Notes: generated by a model not told the origin, from the sequence alone. Positions 1 through 5,649 are shown, counted from the first letter of the stretch. The stretch is 5,758 bases of DNA from Acidilobaceae archaeon (GCA_027057815.1 JALURD010000066.1:1-5758), one strand, 5' to 3'. Made by a program: numbers and translations.

Positions 1-549
1 GGTAAGCCGCGCTTCGTAGTAAGAAGAACCAACAAGTACATTATAGTTCAGGTCATCGAGGCAAGAATAGAAGGCGACCGCGTTATAGCGGCAGCCCATA
101 GTAGAGAACTCGTTAAAAAGTATGGATGGCTAGGCGGCACCAAGAACACCTCAGCTGCATACTTGACTGGGCTCCTGGCTGGCTTCAGGGCGCTTAAAGC
201 TGGTGTGGCCGAGGCTGTCCTAGACATCGGCCTTGCGAGGCCTGTGCCGGGAGCTAGGGTCTTCGCTGCCTTGAAGGGTGGCCTGGATGCTGGCCTTGAG
301 ATACCACATTCAGAGGAGATACTACCGCCCATAGAGAGGATTAGAGGCGAGCATATAGCCGAGTGGGCTAAGAGGTTGAAAGAGGAGGATCCAGACTTCT
401 ATAAGAGACAGTTCTCTGATTACCTTAGGAGAGGCCTCGCACCTGAGGATCTTCCAGCGCACTTCGACGAAGTTCTCTCTAAGATCAAGGAAGAGTTTAA
501 GGACTTACCCAGACCCGTGAAGGCGGAGGGTGAGGAGGTGGCAGGGTGA
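1..549 (+). CDS. rpl18: 50S ribosomal protein L18 (uL18), 5' partial
   Basis: Large-subunit ribosomal protein that binds 5S rRNA and helps seat the 5S particle in the central protuberance. The frame is open from base 1 (GKPRFVVRRTNKYIIVQVIE...) to a TGA at 547-549, giving 182 residues. Archaeal uL18 landmarks are visible: a basic PRFVVRRTNKYI start to the RNA-binding fold, KKYGWLGGTKNTSAAYLTGLLAG, AVLDIGLARPVPGARVFAALKGG, and DAGLEIPHSEEILPPIERIRGEHIAEWA, followed by the acidic/basic C-terminal tail of the archaeal form. Judging from the family, roughly 20-35 N-terminal residues lie upstream of the window. A TTG at 163 lies inside the conserved AAYLTG segment and is not the start. Its stop overlaps the S5 start, so the two genes are very likely translationally coupled in one operon. 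Identity is secure; only the 5' end is unseen. Confidence 0.96.
   Translation, partial: GKPRFVVRRTNKYIIVQVIEARIEGDRVIAAAHSRELVKKYGWLGGTKNTSAAYLTGLLAGFRALKAGVAEAVLDIGLARPVPGARVFAALKGGLDAGLEIPHSEEILPPIERIRGEHIAEWAKRLKEEDPDFYKRQFSDYLRRGLAPEDLPAHFDEVLSKIKEEFKDLPRPVKAEGEEVAG
534..540 (+). promoter_or_regulatory. Shine-Dalgarno site for S5, inside L18
   Basis: GGAGGTG lies within the last codons of L18, 8 nt before ATG 549 and 5 nt before the alternative GTG 546. It supports translational coupling of S5 to L18 and slightly favours the ATG. Confidence 0.7.
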
Positions 550-1199
550 TGGCCAGGCCTGCTAGGTTAAGGCCCGACGAGATACTCGAGATATGGCAGC
601 CTAGAACACGCGTAGGGAGGATGGTGAAGGAGGGCCAAATAACGAGTATAGACGAGATATTCAAGAGGAACCTACCTATACTAGAGCCTGAAATAGTGGA
701 TGTCCTCCTCCCCGACTTAGACCATGAAATCATCGACGCCACTATAGTTCAGAAGATGACCGACGCTGGTAGAATCACGAGGTTCAGGGTCACCGTTGTT
801 GTAGGTAATCATGACGGTTACGTAGGCCTAGGCAAGGGTAAGGCTAGGCAGTACAGGATGGCTGTCGAGAAGGCTCTAAGGAATGCTAAGCTGAACATAA
901 CCCCTGTCAGGAGGGGATGTGGGAGCTGGGAGTGTACATGCGGCGAGCCGCACAGCGTACCTTTCACGGTCAGAGGTAAGAGCGGGAGCGTCGAGGTGGT
1001 ATTGAAGCCCGCACCCAAGGGGACGGGCCTCGTCGCCGGAGACGTCGCTAAGAAGGTTCTTCAAATGGCTGGTATAAGGGACGTGTGGACCTTCACTAAG
1101 GGCGAGACTAGGACGAGCTACAACTTTGCACGCGCTACTTACTTGGCGCTAAGGGCGACATACAAGTTCGTCACACCACTTGAGTGGACTAGGGCCTAG
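549..1199 (+). CDS. rps5: 30S ribosomal protein S5 (uS5)
   Basis: Small-subunit protein at the mRNA entrance and decoding region, involved in translational accuracy. The protein is 216 residues from the ATG at 549. The N-terminal archaeal extension covers about residues 1-60. The S5 double-stranded-RNA-binding domain follows (about 65-130), with signature ITRFRVTVVVGNHDGYVGLG and then KGKARQYRMAVEKAL. The C-terminal S5 fold (about 135-210) includes KPAPKGTGLVAGDVAKKVLQMAG. A Cys/His cluster, C124, C129, C131 and H135 in RGCGSWECTCGEPH, resembles a metal-binding knuckle and seems typical of archaeal S5. Two starts are possible: GTG at 546, or ATG at 549 inside the TGATG overlap with the L18 stop. 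GGAGGTG at 534-540 lies 8 nt before the ATG, which I prefer. Length and all motifs look intact. Confidence 0.97.
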   Translation: MARPARLRPDEILEIWQPRTRVGRMVKEGQITSIDEIFKRNLPILEPEIVDVLLPDLDHEIIDATIVQKMTDAGRITRFRVTVVVGNHDGYVGLGKGKARQYRMAVEKALRNAKLNITPVRRGCGSWECTCGEPHSVPFTVRGKSGSVEVVLKPAPKGTGLVAGDVAKKVLQMAGIRDVWTFTKGETRTSYNFARATYLALRATYKFVTPLEWTRA

Positions 1200-1220
1200 T
1201 TTTCCTGAGGTGAAGGAGCA

Positions 1221-1703
1221 ATGCCCCTCTACCTAATAATAAGGATAAGGGGTACAGTCGACGTCAGGCCGGAGGTAGAGCACACGCTTTACTTGCTCAG
1301 GCTGAGGCAGAGGTTTGCAGCCTCGTTATACCACAGCAGTTTACCAGGGCTTGAGGGTATGCTTCAAAAGATCAGGGACTGGGCTACCTGGGGTGAAATC
1401 GATAGGGACACGCTAATACAGTTAATCAGGGTTAGGGGCAGGCTAGTTGGGGACAAGCCGATAACTGATGAGTGGGTCCAGAAGAACCTCGGACTTTATG
1501 GTGGGATCCCAGAGCTAGCAGACAAACTACTATCAGGAGAGATAATGTACCACAAACTAGAGGATAAGGGCGTGAAGCCCTTTTTCAGGTTACACCCGCC
1601 CAGGGGAGGCTTTAAGGGCAGCATTAAACGCCACTACGGCGATGGCGGCGAGCTGGGCTATAGGGGAACCGCGATAAACGAGTTGGTAAGGCGCATGCTC
1701 TAG
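1221..1703 (+). CDS. rpl30: 50S ribosomal protein L30 (uL30)
   Basis: Large-subunit ribosomal protein of the archaeal/eukaryotic L30/L7 type, 160 residues and so far longer than the roughly 60-residue bacterial L30. Residues 1-55 form the conserved ferredoxin-like L30 core (MPLYLIIRIRGTVDVRPEVE, then HTLYLLRLRQRF). The archaeal C-terminal extension follows: WGEIDRDTLIQLIRVRGRL, then KPITDEWVQKNLG, and near the end FFRLHPPRGGFKGSIKRHYG and ELGYRGTAINELVRRML. The ATG is supported by GAGGTGA at 1207-1213, 7 nt upstream. It sits 21 nt after S5 and 18 nt before the preferred L15 start, as expected in the archaeal spc-type operon. No anomaly is visible. Confidence 0.96.
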   Translation: MPLYLIIRIRGTVDVRPEVEHTLYLLRLRQRFAASLYHSSLPGLEGMLQKIRDWATWGEIDRDTLIQLIRVRGRLVGDKPITDEWVQKNLGLYGGIPELADKLLSGEIMYHKLEDKGVKPFFRLHPPRGGFKGSIKRHYGDGGELGYRGTAINELVRRML

Positions 1704-1708
1704 CATGT

Positions 1709-1715
1709 GGGGTGG
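1709..1715 (+). promoter_or_regulatory. Shine-Dalgarno site fixing the L15 start
   Basis: GGGGTGG ends 6 nt before ATG 1722. It argues against the upstream GTG at 1707, which would overlap the ribosome-binding site. Confidence 0.65.
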
Positions 1716-1721
1716 ATAAGC

Positions 1722-2192
1722 ATGGTTGTCAGGAGGCGTAGGAAGAGCAGGAAGATGAGAGGGAGAACAAGAACGATGGGCTGGGGTAGGATAGGCCAGC
1801 ATAGAAAGAGTGGAAGCCGTGGAGGCGTCGGAGCAGCTGGCATGCACAAGCACATGTGGACATGGGTAATCAAGTACGCTCCTACATGGTTCGGAAAGAG
1901 AGGCTTCAACCCGCCTAGGATTAGGGCTGGCTACGAGCCTAGAATAATTAACGTCAGCGACTTAGCCGAGCTAGCCTTTAAACTAAAGGCTTCAGGAGAA
2001 GCCATGGAAGAAGAGGGTAAAATAGTCATAGATCTAGTCGCCATGGGTGTTCATAAGCTGTTGGGTGAGGGTAAGATAAACATCCCGGTCAAGGTGCGAG
2101 TTCCCATGGCTAGCAGGTCTGCCGTAAAGAAGATCCAAGAGGCAGGCGGGGTAGTCGAGGTTTTACTAAAAGAAGAGGAATCCGAGGAGTAG
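1722..2192 (+). CDS. rpl15: 50S ribosomal protein L15 (uL15)
   Basis: Large-subunit ribosomal protein that contacts 23S rRNA through a long basic N-terminal arm; 156 residues. Diagnostic features are MVVRRRRKSRKMRGRTRTMG, then GWGRIGQHRKSGSRGGVGAAG and MHKHMWTWVIKYAPTWFGKRGF, followed by the globular part with ELAFKL, IVIDLVAMGVHKLLGEGKI and the terminal VPMASRSAVKKIQEAGGVVEVLL. The frame is open further upstream to GTG 1707, which would add five residues (MGWIS). I prefer ATG 1722 because archaeal L15 typically begins MVVRR/MVVRK and because GGGGTGG at 1709-1715, 6 nt upstream, is the natural ribosome-binding site; GTG 1707 would place that site inside the gene. It is the last ribosomal gene in the cluster here and is not followed by secY. 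Confidence 0.95.
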   Translation: MVVRRRRKSRKMRGRTRTMGWGRIGQHRKSGSRGGVGAAGMHKHMWTWVIKYAPTWFGKRGFNPPRIRAGYEPRIINVSDLAELAFKLKASGEAMEEEGKIVIDLVAMGVHKLLGEGKINIPVKVRVPMASRSAVKKIQEAGGVVEVLLKEEESEE

Positions 2193-2240
2193 CGTTTTCC
2201 GATGCATTATACCTTTACTTCTCACTGCCACCTTCCTGTT
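2193..2240 (+). terminator. Candidate pyrimidine-rich terminator after L15
   Basis: Just after the L15 stop there is a short T tract (GTTTTCC at 2194-2200), then a pyrimidine-rich stretch with CCTTTACTTCTC at about 2212-2223 and CCACCTTCCTGTT to 2240. Archaeal RNA polymerase terminates on T-rich non-template tracts without needing a hairpin. The position fits the end of the ribosomal transcript, but the runs are short, so this is only a candidate. Confidence 0.3.
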
Positions 2241-2252
2241 AAGTCTTAAACT
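2241..2252 (+). promoter_or_regulatory. Candidate TATA box for the thioesterase gene
   Basis: The AT-rich core TCTTAAAC resembles an archaeal box A. A box centred near 2247 predicts transcription starting near 2272, leaving about 22 nt of leader that would include the GGGTGA ribosome-binding site at 2282-2287 before TTG 2294. It suggests transcription separate from the ribosomal cluster. It is a weak consensus match. Confidence 0.4.
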
Positions 2253-2293
2253 CCCGGGCTCTAGTGTCGGTCTCGGTTTTAGGGTGACAGCGT

Positions 2294-3301
2294 TTGAGCA
2301 CCGGCTGTACTCGTAGAGTTAGAATCAGGGATACAATAGTCGAGAATGTACACCACGTGCTTCCAATGCACTCTAACCCTATCGGCACCCTTCATGGCGG
2401 GATCGTTCTCCAATGGATGATAACTACATCGACTCTAGCCTCTATGAGGCTTGCTAGGAAGCCTACGCTGCTCGCGGGCATGGAGCATGTATTCTTTATA
2501 AACCCTATAAGGGTTGGAGAGAACGCCGTCTTCACCTCCTGGGTTGAGTATGTGGGTCGTACAAGCATGGAGGTAACTACTGTAGTCGAGGCCGAAGACC
2601 CCTCTACCGGCGAGCGTAAGCTGACAACCGTAGCCCATACCACTCACGTAGCTGTGGGCCCTAACCTTAGACCTATACCTGTAGAGGCTTGTGTTGACGC
2701 TGTTAGCGACGAGGAGAAAAGACTTCAAGAGGAGGCTATCGCCAGGAGGGAAAGGAGGGCACAAAGAATATCCCGGAGGAGAGAGCTTGTCAAGGACCTC
2801 GCTCCTCCGCGCCCGCTGGACGAGAGGTACGTCATCACTAGCTATAGGTTCGCTTACCCCGAGGACGCCGTGTTCCATAACGCCGTCTTCGCCGGGAAAC
2901 TAATGTATTACTTGGACGAACTCGCCGGCATAATTGGCCTCAGGTACGCCCATGGCCCCGTCGTAACTGCGGCCGTGGATGCTACGGACTTCTATGCTCC
3001 AATACTTGTCGGAGAATCCATAGAGATGACGGCTGCATTGACCTTCGTGGGCCGCAGTAGTATGGAGGTCACGATTAAGGTCATTGCTAGGGATGAAGCT
3101 AGAGGAGAGGCCAGACACACGACCACGAGCTACTTCACAGTTGTCCACATAGGCAGAGATGGCAGGCCTAGACCTGTACCCCCATTTGAGGTTAAGGAGG
3201 AGTGGCAGAAGATGCTTGCAGAGGAGGCCAAGAAGAGAAGAGAAGTTAGGCTAAGTCTACTCGCGGCTATGAAGGAGACTGGAGCCCTTAAACCCTTCTA
3301 A
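2294..3301 (+). CDS. Tandem double-hotdog acyl-CoA thioesterase
   Basis: Predicted cytosolic acyl-CoA thioesterase hydrolysing acyl-CoA to free acid and CoA; 335 residues. Two hotdog (4HBT/ACOT-like) domains occupy about residues 12-128 and 188-288, joined by a highly charged, probably helical linker (about 138-185). The duplication shows in VGRTSMEVT (87-95) against VGRSSMEVT (252-260). Domain 1 has SNPIGTLHGG (N28, H34, G35, G36) but I43/T44 where acidic residues are expected. Domain 2 has the reverse, AGKLMYYLDELAG with D208/E209 but no HGG. This resembles eukaryotic ACOT7, where an Asn of one domain and an Asp of the other form one composite active site. The TTG start is chosen from GGGTGA at 2282-2287, 6 nt upstream, and because the hotdog fold begins soon after. 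The 3' end overlaps the convergent thiolase gene. Family is confident; chain-length preference is unknown. Confidence 0.88.
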   Translation: MSTGCTRRVRIRDTIVENVHHVLPMHSNPIGTLHGGIVLQWMITTSTLASMRLARKPTLLAGMEHVFFINPIRVGENAVFTSWVEYVGRTSMEVTTVVEAEDPSTGERKLTTVAHTTHVAVGPNLRPIPVEACVDAVSDEEKRLQEEAIARRERRAQRISRRRELVKDLAPPRPLDERYVITSYRFAYPEDAVFHNAVFAGKLMYYLDELAGIIGLRYAHGPVVTAAVDATDFYAPILVGESIEMTAALTFVGRSSMEVTIKVIARDEARGEARHTTTSYFTVVHIGRDGRPRPVPPFEVKEEWQKMLAEEAKKRREVRLSLLAAMKETGALKPF

Positions 3302-4475
3302 GGGCTATCGCTGCAGCGCCGCCGAGGCCGTGGCATATAGATGCTACCCCTTTCTCGCCGCCGTGAGTTTCAAGCACGTTTATCAACTCGATAGTAATCC
3401 TCGCTCCACTCATTCCTAGGGGATGGCCTATCGCTATAGCGCCGCCGTGGACGTTCAGCTTCTCGTATGGGATCCCTAGGAACTTATTCATTATGAAGTT
3501 GTTAACGGCGAAGGCCTCATTGTTCTCCCAGTAGTCCACCTCTTCAACACTCCATCCTACCTTTTTGAGCAACTTCTTCACGGCCTCCACGGGGGCGTAT
3601 GGGAATTTCCAGGTGTCGACGCCTGCGTAGGCGAAGCCTACTATTTCGGCCTTAGGCCTGAGACCCATGCTCTTAACAGCGTCCTCTGAGGCGACTAGCA
3701 CTGCAGCGGCCCCGTCGCTTAGCTGGCTAGAGTTCCCAGCCGTGTGGAGCCCGTCCGGCCCGAAGGCTGGCGGTAGCCTGGCCAATTTCTCCGTGTTAGT
3801 GTCTCTCCTTATTCCCTCATCATGGTCTAGAATCACTTTTCCGCTGTCCTCGAATGGCTCCACGTACCTCTTCATGTAACCCTTATCCCAGGCTTCCGTT
3901 GCCCGCCTGTGGCTCTCGTACGCTATCCAGTCAAGGATTTCCCTGGTTGCCCCGAACTCCTTGGCCGTAGCATCGGCTTCCTCGCCCATTATTTTACCAA
4001 GTGTTACATCATAGAGGCCGTCATGAACCATGGCGTCTAGTATGTTTAACTCCCTCAGTATTAAGTGTCTTATGCCCCACCTAGCGGCACTTGATAGTAT
4101 AAAGGGTGCCTGACTCATAGACTCCATGCCACCTGCTACTATGAGGTCGAACGCCCCAGTTGCTATGTATTGAGCAGCCGTTATGATGGCCGTCATGCCA
4201 CTCGCGCAGACCATATCAACATTCATGGCGTCGGTTGAGAGAGGGATCCCTGCCTTGATGGCCGCCTGTCTAGCAGTATTCATGCCAGTACCCGCTCTTA
4301 TCACATGGCCCATTATCACGAATTCCACGTCTGATGCCTCTATGCCAACGCGCTCTATAAGCTTCTTTATCGCGAAGGCTGCGAGGTCCACTGCGGAATA
4401 GTCTTTAAGGCTTCTCCCAAACTTGCCTACAGGAGTCCTCACACCATCAACGATGAAGACCCTCCTCACGGCCAC
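3288..4475 (-). CDS. Acetyl-CoA C-acetyltransferase / 3-ketoacyl-CoA thiolase
   Basis: Thiolase-superfamily enzyme that condenses two acetyl-CoA to acetoacetyl-CoA or thiolytically cleaves 3-ketoacyl-CoA; cytosolic, up to 395 residues, normal for classical thiolases. The catalytic set is complete: nucleophile C90 in MVCASGM, NEAFA loop at 319-323, H351 in GHPLGMSG, and C381 in ICHGLGG. Other landmarks are DGVRTPVGKFG near the N-terminus, VAGGMESMS, and DGAAAVLVAS. The full Cys-His-Cys triad separates it from non-catalytic SCP2-like homologues. No HMG-CoA synthase or DUF35 partner is visible, so a mevalonate role is not shown; 4-hydroxybutyrate-cycle or fatty-acid roles are equally open. The start may be GTG 4475 (MAVRRVFIVDG) or GTG 4469 (MRRVFIVDG). 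GGGGAG at 4480-4475 overlaps the first and lies 5 nt before the second, so the longer form would need a leaderless transcript. Confidence 0.93.
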   Translation of the reverse strand: MAVRRVFIVDGVRTPVGKFGRSLKDYSAVDLAAFAIKKLIERVGIEASDVEFVIMGHVIRAGTGMNTARQAAIKAGIPLSTDAMNVDMVCASGMTAIITAAQYIATGAFDLIVAGGMESMSQAPFILSSAARWGIRHLILRELNILDAMVHDGLYDVTLGKIMGEEADATAKEFGATREILDWIAYESHRRATEAWDKGYMKRYVEPFEDSGKVILDHDEGIRRDTNTEKLARLPPAFGPDGLHTAGNSSQLSDGAAAVLVASEDAVKSMGLRPKAEIVGFAYAGVDTWKFPYAPVEAVKKLLKKVGWSVEEVDYWENNEAFAVNNFIMNKFLGIPYEKLNVHGGAIAIGHPLGMSGARITIELINVLETHGGEKGVASICHGLGGAAAIALRRV

Positions 4476-4527
4476 TCCCCAATGGTAGGACGGGTTTACA
4501 CGGAGTTTTCAGCCAGCTAAGCCTAAG

Positions 4528-4537
4528 AGTATAAACA
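4528..4537 (-). promoter_or_regulatory. Candidate TATA box for the thiolase gene
   Basis: On the - strand the sequence reads TGTTTATACT, a good archaeal box-A-like match in the 81-bp gap after the binding-protein gene. It predicts a start near 4507 and a leader of about 32-38 nt. A second, weaker box, TGTAAAC (4500-4494), would predict a start at about 4471, giving an almost leaderless message. Either would give the thiolase its own promoter, separate from the transporter gene upstream. Confidence 0.4.
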
Positions 4538-4541
4538 TGCT

Positions 4542-4560
4542 CTGCAAGCACAGGCTTCAG
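4542..4560 (-). terminator. Small hairpin spanning the binding-protein stop codon
   Basis: On the - strand CTGAAGC, loop CTGT and GCTTGCAG form a 7-bp stem with one bulged base and a 4-nt loop. The stem includes the TGA stop of the substrate-binding-protein gene. Downstream comes only a short TTTAT, so it is not a classical terminator. It could weakly end or stabilise the transcript, or be chance. Confidence 0.3.
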
Positions 4561-5471
4561 GATTCTCCTAGCAAGTTCAGCGACTCCAGTTCGCCCAGTA
4601 GTATAGCCAGCTTGTCCAGAGCGGATCCGGGGAAGTAAGGTGCCACCACTCTAACAACAGGGATCCCGGCCTCTCTCGCCTGTTCGAGTAGCCAGACGTC
4701 CGCCTTGGTGAGCGGCCTCCCCGACTCATCTACTACTATGAACGCTAAGTCGACAGCACCAACTTTTAGTAGACTCTCCACGGCCTCTAACTCTGATGGC
4801 AGCGCGTGGCCTTCAGGATCTTCAACTACGTAGCCTGTTATCTCAACGCCTAGCCACGTAACGGCGTACTGAACCATAACAGTCGATGCAACGGCCTTGA
4901 GGCCTTTCAGGGATCCCTCACTAGATAGGATCCTCTCAATGTCTCTGGCTACTCTATCCAGCGCTACGCGGTAATGATCCGCGCACTCGGGGTTTAACTC
5001 TGCGAGCTTCTTAGCTAATGCTCTCATGAAGGCCATGTAATTCCTGGGGTCATAGATGGGATAGTGAATGTTCACCTTGCCGGAAGGAGTCTTAAGCATG
5101 GTCAGCCCGTACACATCCACTACCTTGAATACTTCTACTCCAAGCTCCTCTGCCTTGTTAGCTAAGGTCTCTTCTAGGGCCTCTCCACCCACGACGACTA
5201 GGAGGCTTGCACTCTTGATTATAGAGTAGTCGCTAGGCCTTAGCTGGTATGAATGTGGATCAAGGCCCGCTGGAACGATATAGACTACCTTGTCAGCAGG
5301 ACAAGCCAGCTCTTCCACATCAGATGCTAGCCCAGGTGTGCTTGCAACTATAACATTGCCTTGGTCAACGTTTTGCTCCGAAGCCCAGAAGGGCCTTCCA
5401 GATTGAGCAAGGCCCACGATAACGATTACCAATATCATTAGTACCAGGGCTATGGAAGGCAGCCACCGCAT
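4557..5471 (-). CDS. Metal ABC transporter substrate-binding protein (TroA/ZnuA-like)
   Basis: Extracytoplasmic binding protein of the cluster A-I (TroA/ZnuA/MntC) type, which captures Zn2+ or Mn2+ for an ABC importer; 304 residues from ATG 5471. Residues 3-22 are a strongly hydrophobic signal or membrane anchor (WLPSIALVLMILVIVIVGLA); no lipobox Cys follows, so it may stay anchored or be cleaved near 20-25. Lobe 1 contains GLDPHSYQLRPSD with H73, the usual first metal ligand, and NIHYPIYDPRN with H136, the usual second. The third-ligand segment (about 196-210, STVMVQYAVTWLG) has no His; H222 in DPEGHALPSE may substitute. The acidic His-rich loop of some ZnuA proteins is absent. The only two Cys (57, 163) could form a disulfide. 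GAGGGGTG at 5485-5478 lies 6 nt before ATG 5471, so GTG 5480, which is part of that site, is not favoured. It is divergent from an ABC ATPase gene. The metal is not determined. Confidence 0.85.
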   Translation of the reverse strand: MRWLPSIALVLMILVIVIVGLAQSGRPFWASEQNVDQGNVIVASTPGLASDVEELACPADKVVYIVPAGLDPHSYQLRPSDYSIIKSASLLVVVGGEALEETLANKAEELGVEVFKVVDVYGLTMLKTPSGKVNIHYPIYDPRNYMAFMRALAKKLAELNPECADHYRVALDRVARDIERILSSEGSLKGLKAVASTVMVQYAVTWLGVEITGYVVEDPEGHALPSELEAVESLLKVGAVDLAFIVVDESGRPLTKADVWLLEQAREAGIPVVRVVAPYFPGSALDKLAILLGELESLNLLGES

Positions 5472-5474
5472 ACT

Positions 5475-5512
5475 GTGCACCCCTCTTAATCAACCTATAT
5501 TACATTGTGCAC
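5475..5512 (-). promoter_or_regulatory. Operator-like GTGCAC pair bracketing the binding-protein promoter
   Basis: Two palindromes, GTGCAC at 5475-5480 and 5507-5512, lie 32 bp apart (about three helical turns). Read toward the binding-protein gene, both are GTGCACA. Between them, 4 nt past the distal copy, is the TATA-like TAATATA (- strand, 5502-5496), which predicts a start close to the proximal copy. A protein bound at both would flank or cover the core promoter. A second possible TATA-like core, CTTTAAG, lies in the imperfect palindrome at 5520-5530; it would place the start near 5500 and leave the Shine-Dalgarno site in the leader. Function is inferred. Confidence 0.55.
5478..5485 (-). 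promoter_or_regulatory. Shine-Dalgarno site fixing the binding-protein start
   Basis: GAGGGGTG on the - strand, 6 nt before ATG 5471. Its last three bases are the alternative GTG start, which makes that start unlikely. It overlaps the GTGCAC palindrome at 5475-5480, so a protein bound there would also cover the DNA encoding the initiation region. Confidence 0.6.
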
Positions 5513-5519
5513 TCATCAG

Positions 5520-5530
5520 GCCTTAAAGGC
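5520..5530. repeat. Short inverted repeat GCCTT-A-AAGGC
   Basis: Eleven-base palindrome with a one-base centre in the divergent intergenic region, 7 bp beyond the distal GTGCAC copy of the binding-protein side. Its AT core also resembles a box A. It could be an alternative promoter element, a second operator type or chance. Confidence 0.3.
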
Positions 5531-5599
5531 TTCAAATACTACACTTTCCATGGGAGTCGCTTCCAGTGTTCTTCCGTTCTCAACGCATATTTCATATTT

Positions 5600-5638
5600 G
5601 TGCACACTTATTAAGCTTGAATACATAAAATCGTGCAC
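5600..5638 (+). promoter_or_regulatory. Operator-like GTGCAC pair bracketing the ABC ATPase promoter
   Basis: GTGCAC at 5600-5605 and 5633-5638, 33 bp apart, mirrors the pair on the other side of the intergenic region. Both copies read GTGCACA toward the ATPase gene. Between them lie TATA-like TTATTAAG (5608-5615), whose predicted start is near 5637 inside the second copy, and a second AT-rich box, CATAAAAT (5624-5631), which would give a nearly leaderless transcript at GTG 5650. The same arrangement at both promoters suggests co-regulation of the two divergent genes. Confidence 0.55.
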
Positions 5639-5649
5639 AAGGGGCCCCT

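Noticed and set aside
163..549. L18 starting at TTG 163
   Set aside because: The frame is open back to base 1 with conserved L18 sequence, and TTG 163 lies in the middle of the conserved AAYLTG segment.
1590..1909. Two overlapping - strand open frames opposite L30 and L15
   Set aside because: They lie opposite strongly conserved ribosomal proteins and their composition (Pro, Ser, His, Leu runs) is that of reverse-strand shadows.
1..2192. Possible new system within the ribosomal cluster
   Set aside because: Gene order, spacing, lengths and motifs are ordinary for archaeal ribosomal proteins; no insertion, frameshift or foreign composition was seen.
2435..2878. 147-codon open frame on the - strand inside the thioesterase gene
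   Set aside because: It is antisense to a gene with clear family motifs, its translation shows no recognisable domain, and it lacks a convincing ribosome-binding site or promoter.
5512..5518. C/D-box RNA-like TGATGA on the - strand of the intergenic region
   Set aside because: The C-box-like word is not preceded by a purine, and no properly spaced D box follows, so no guide RNA is supported.
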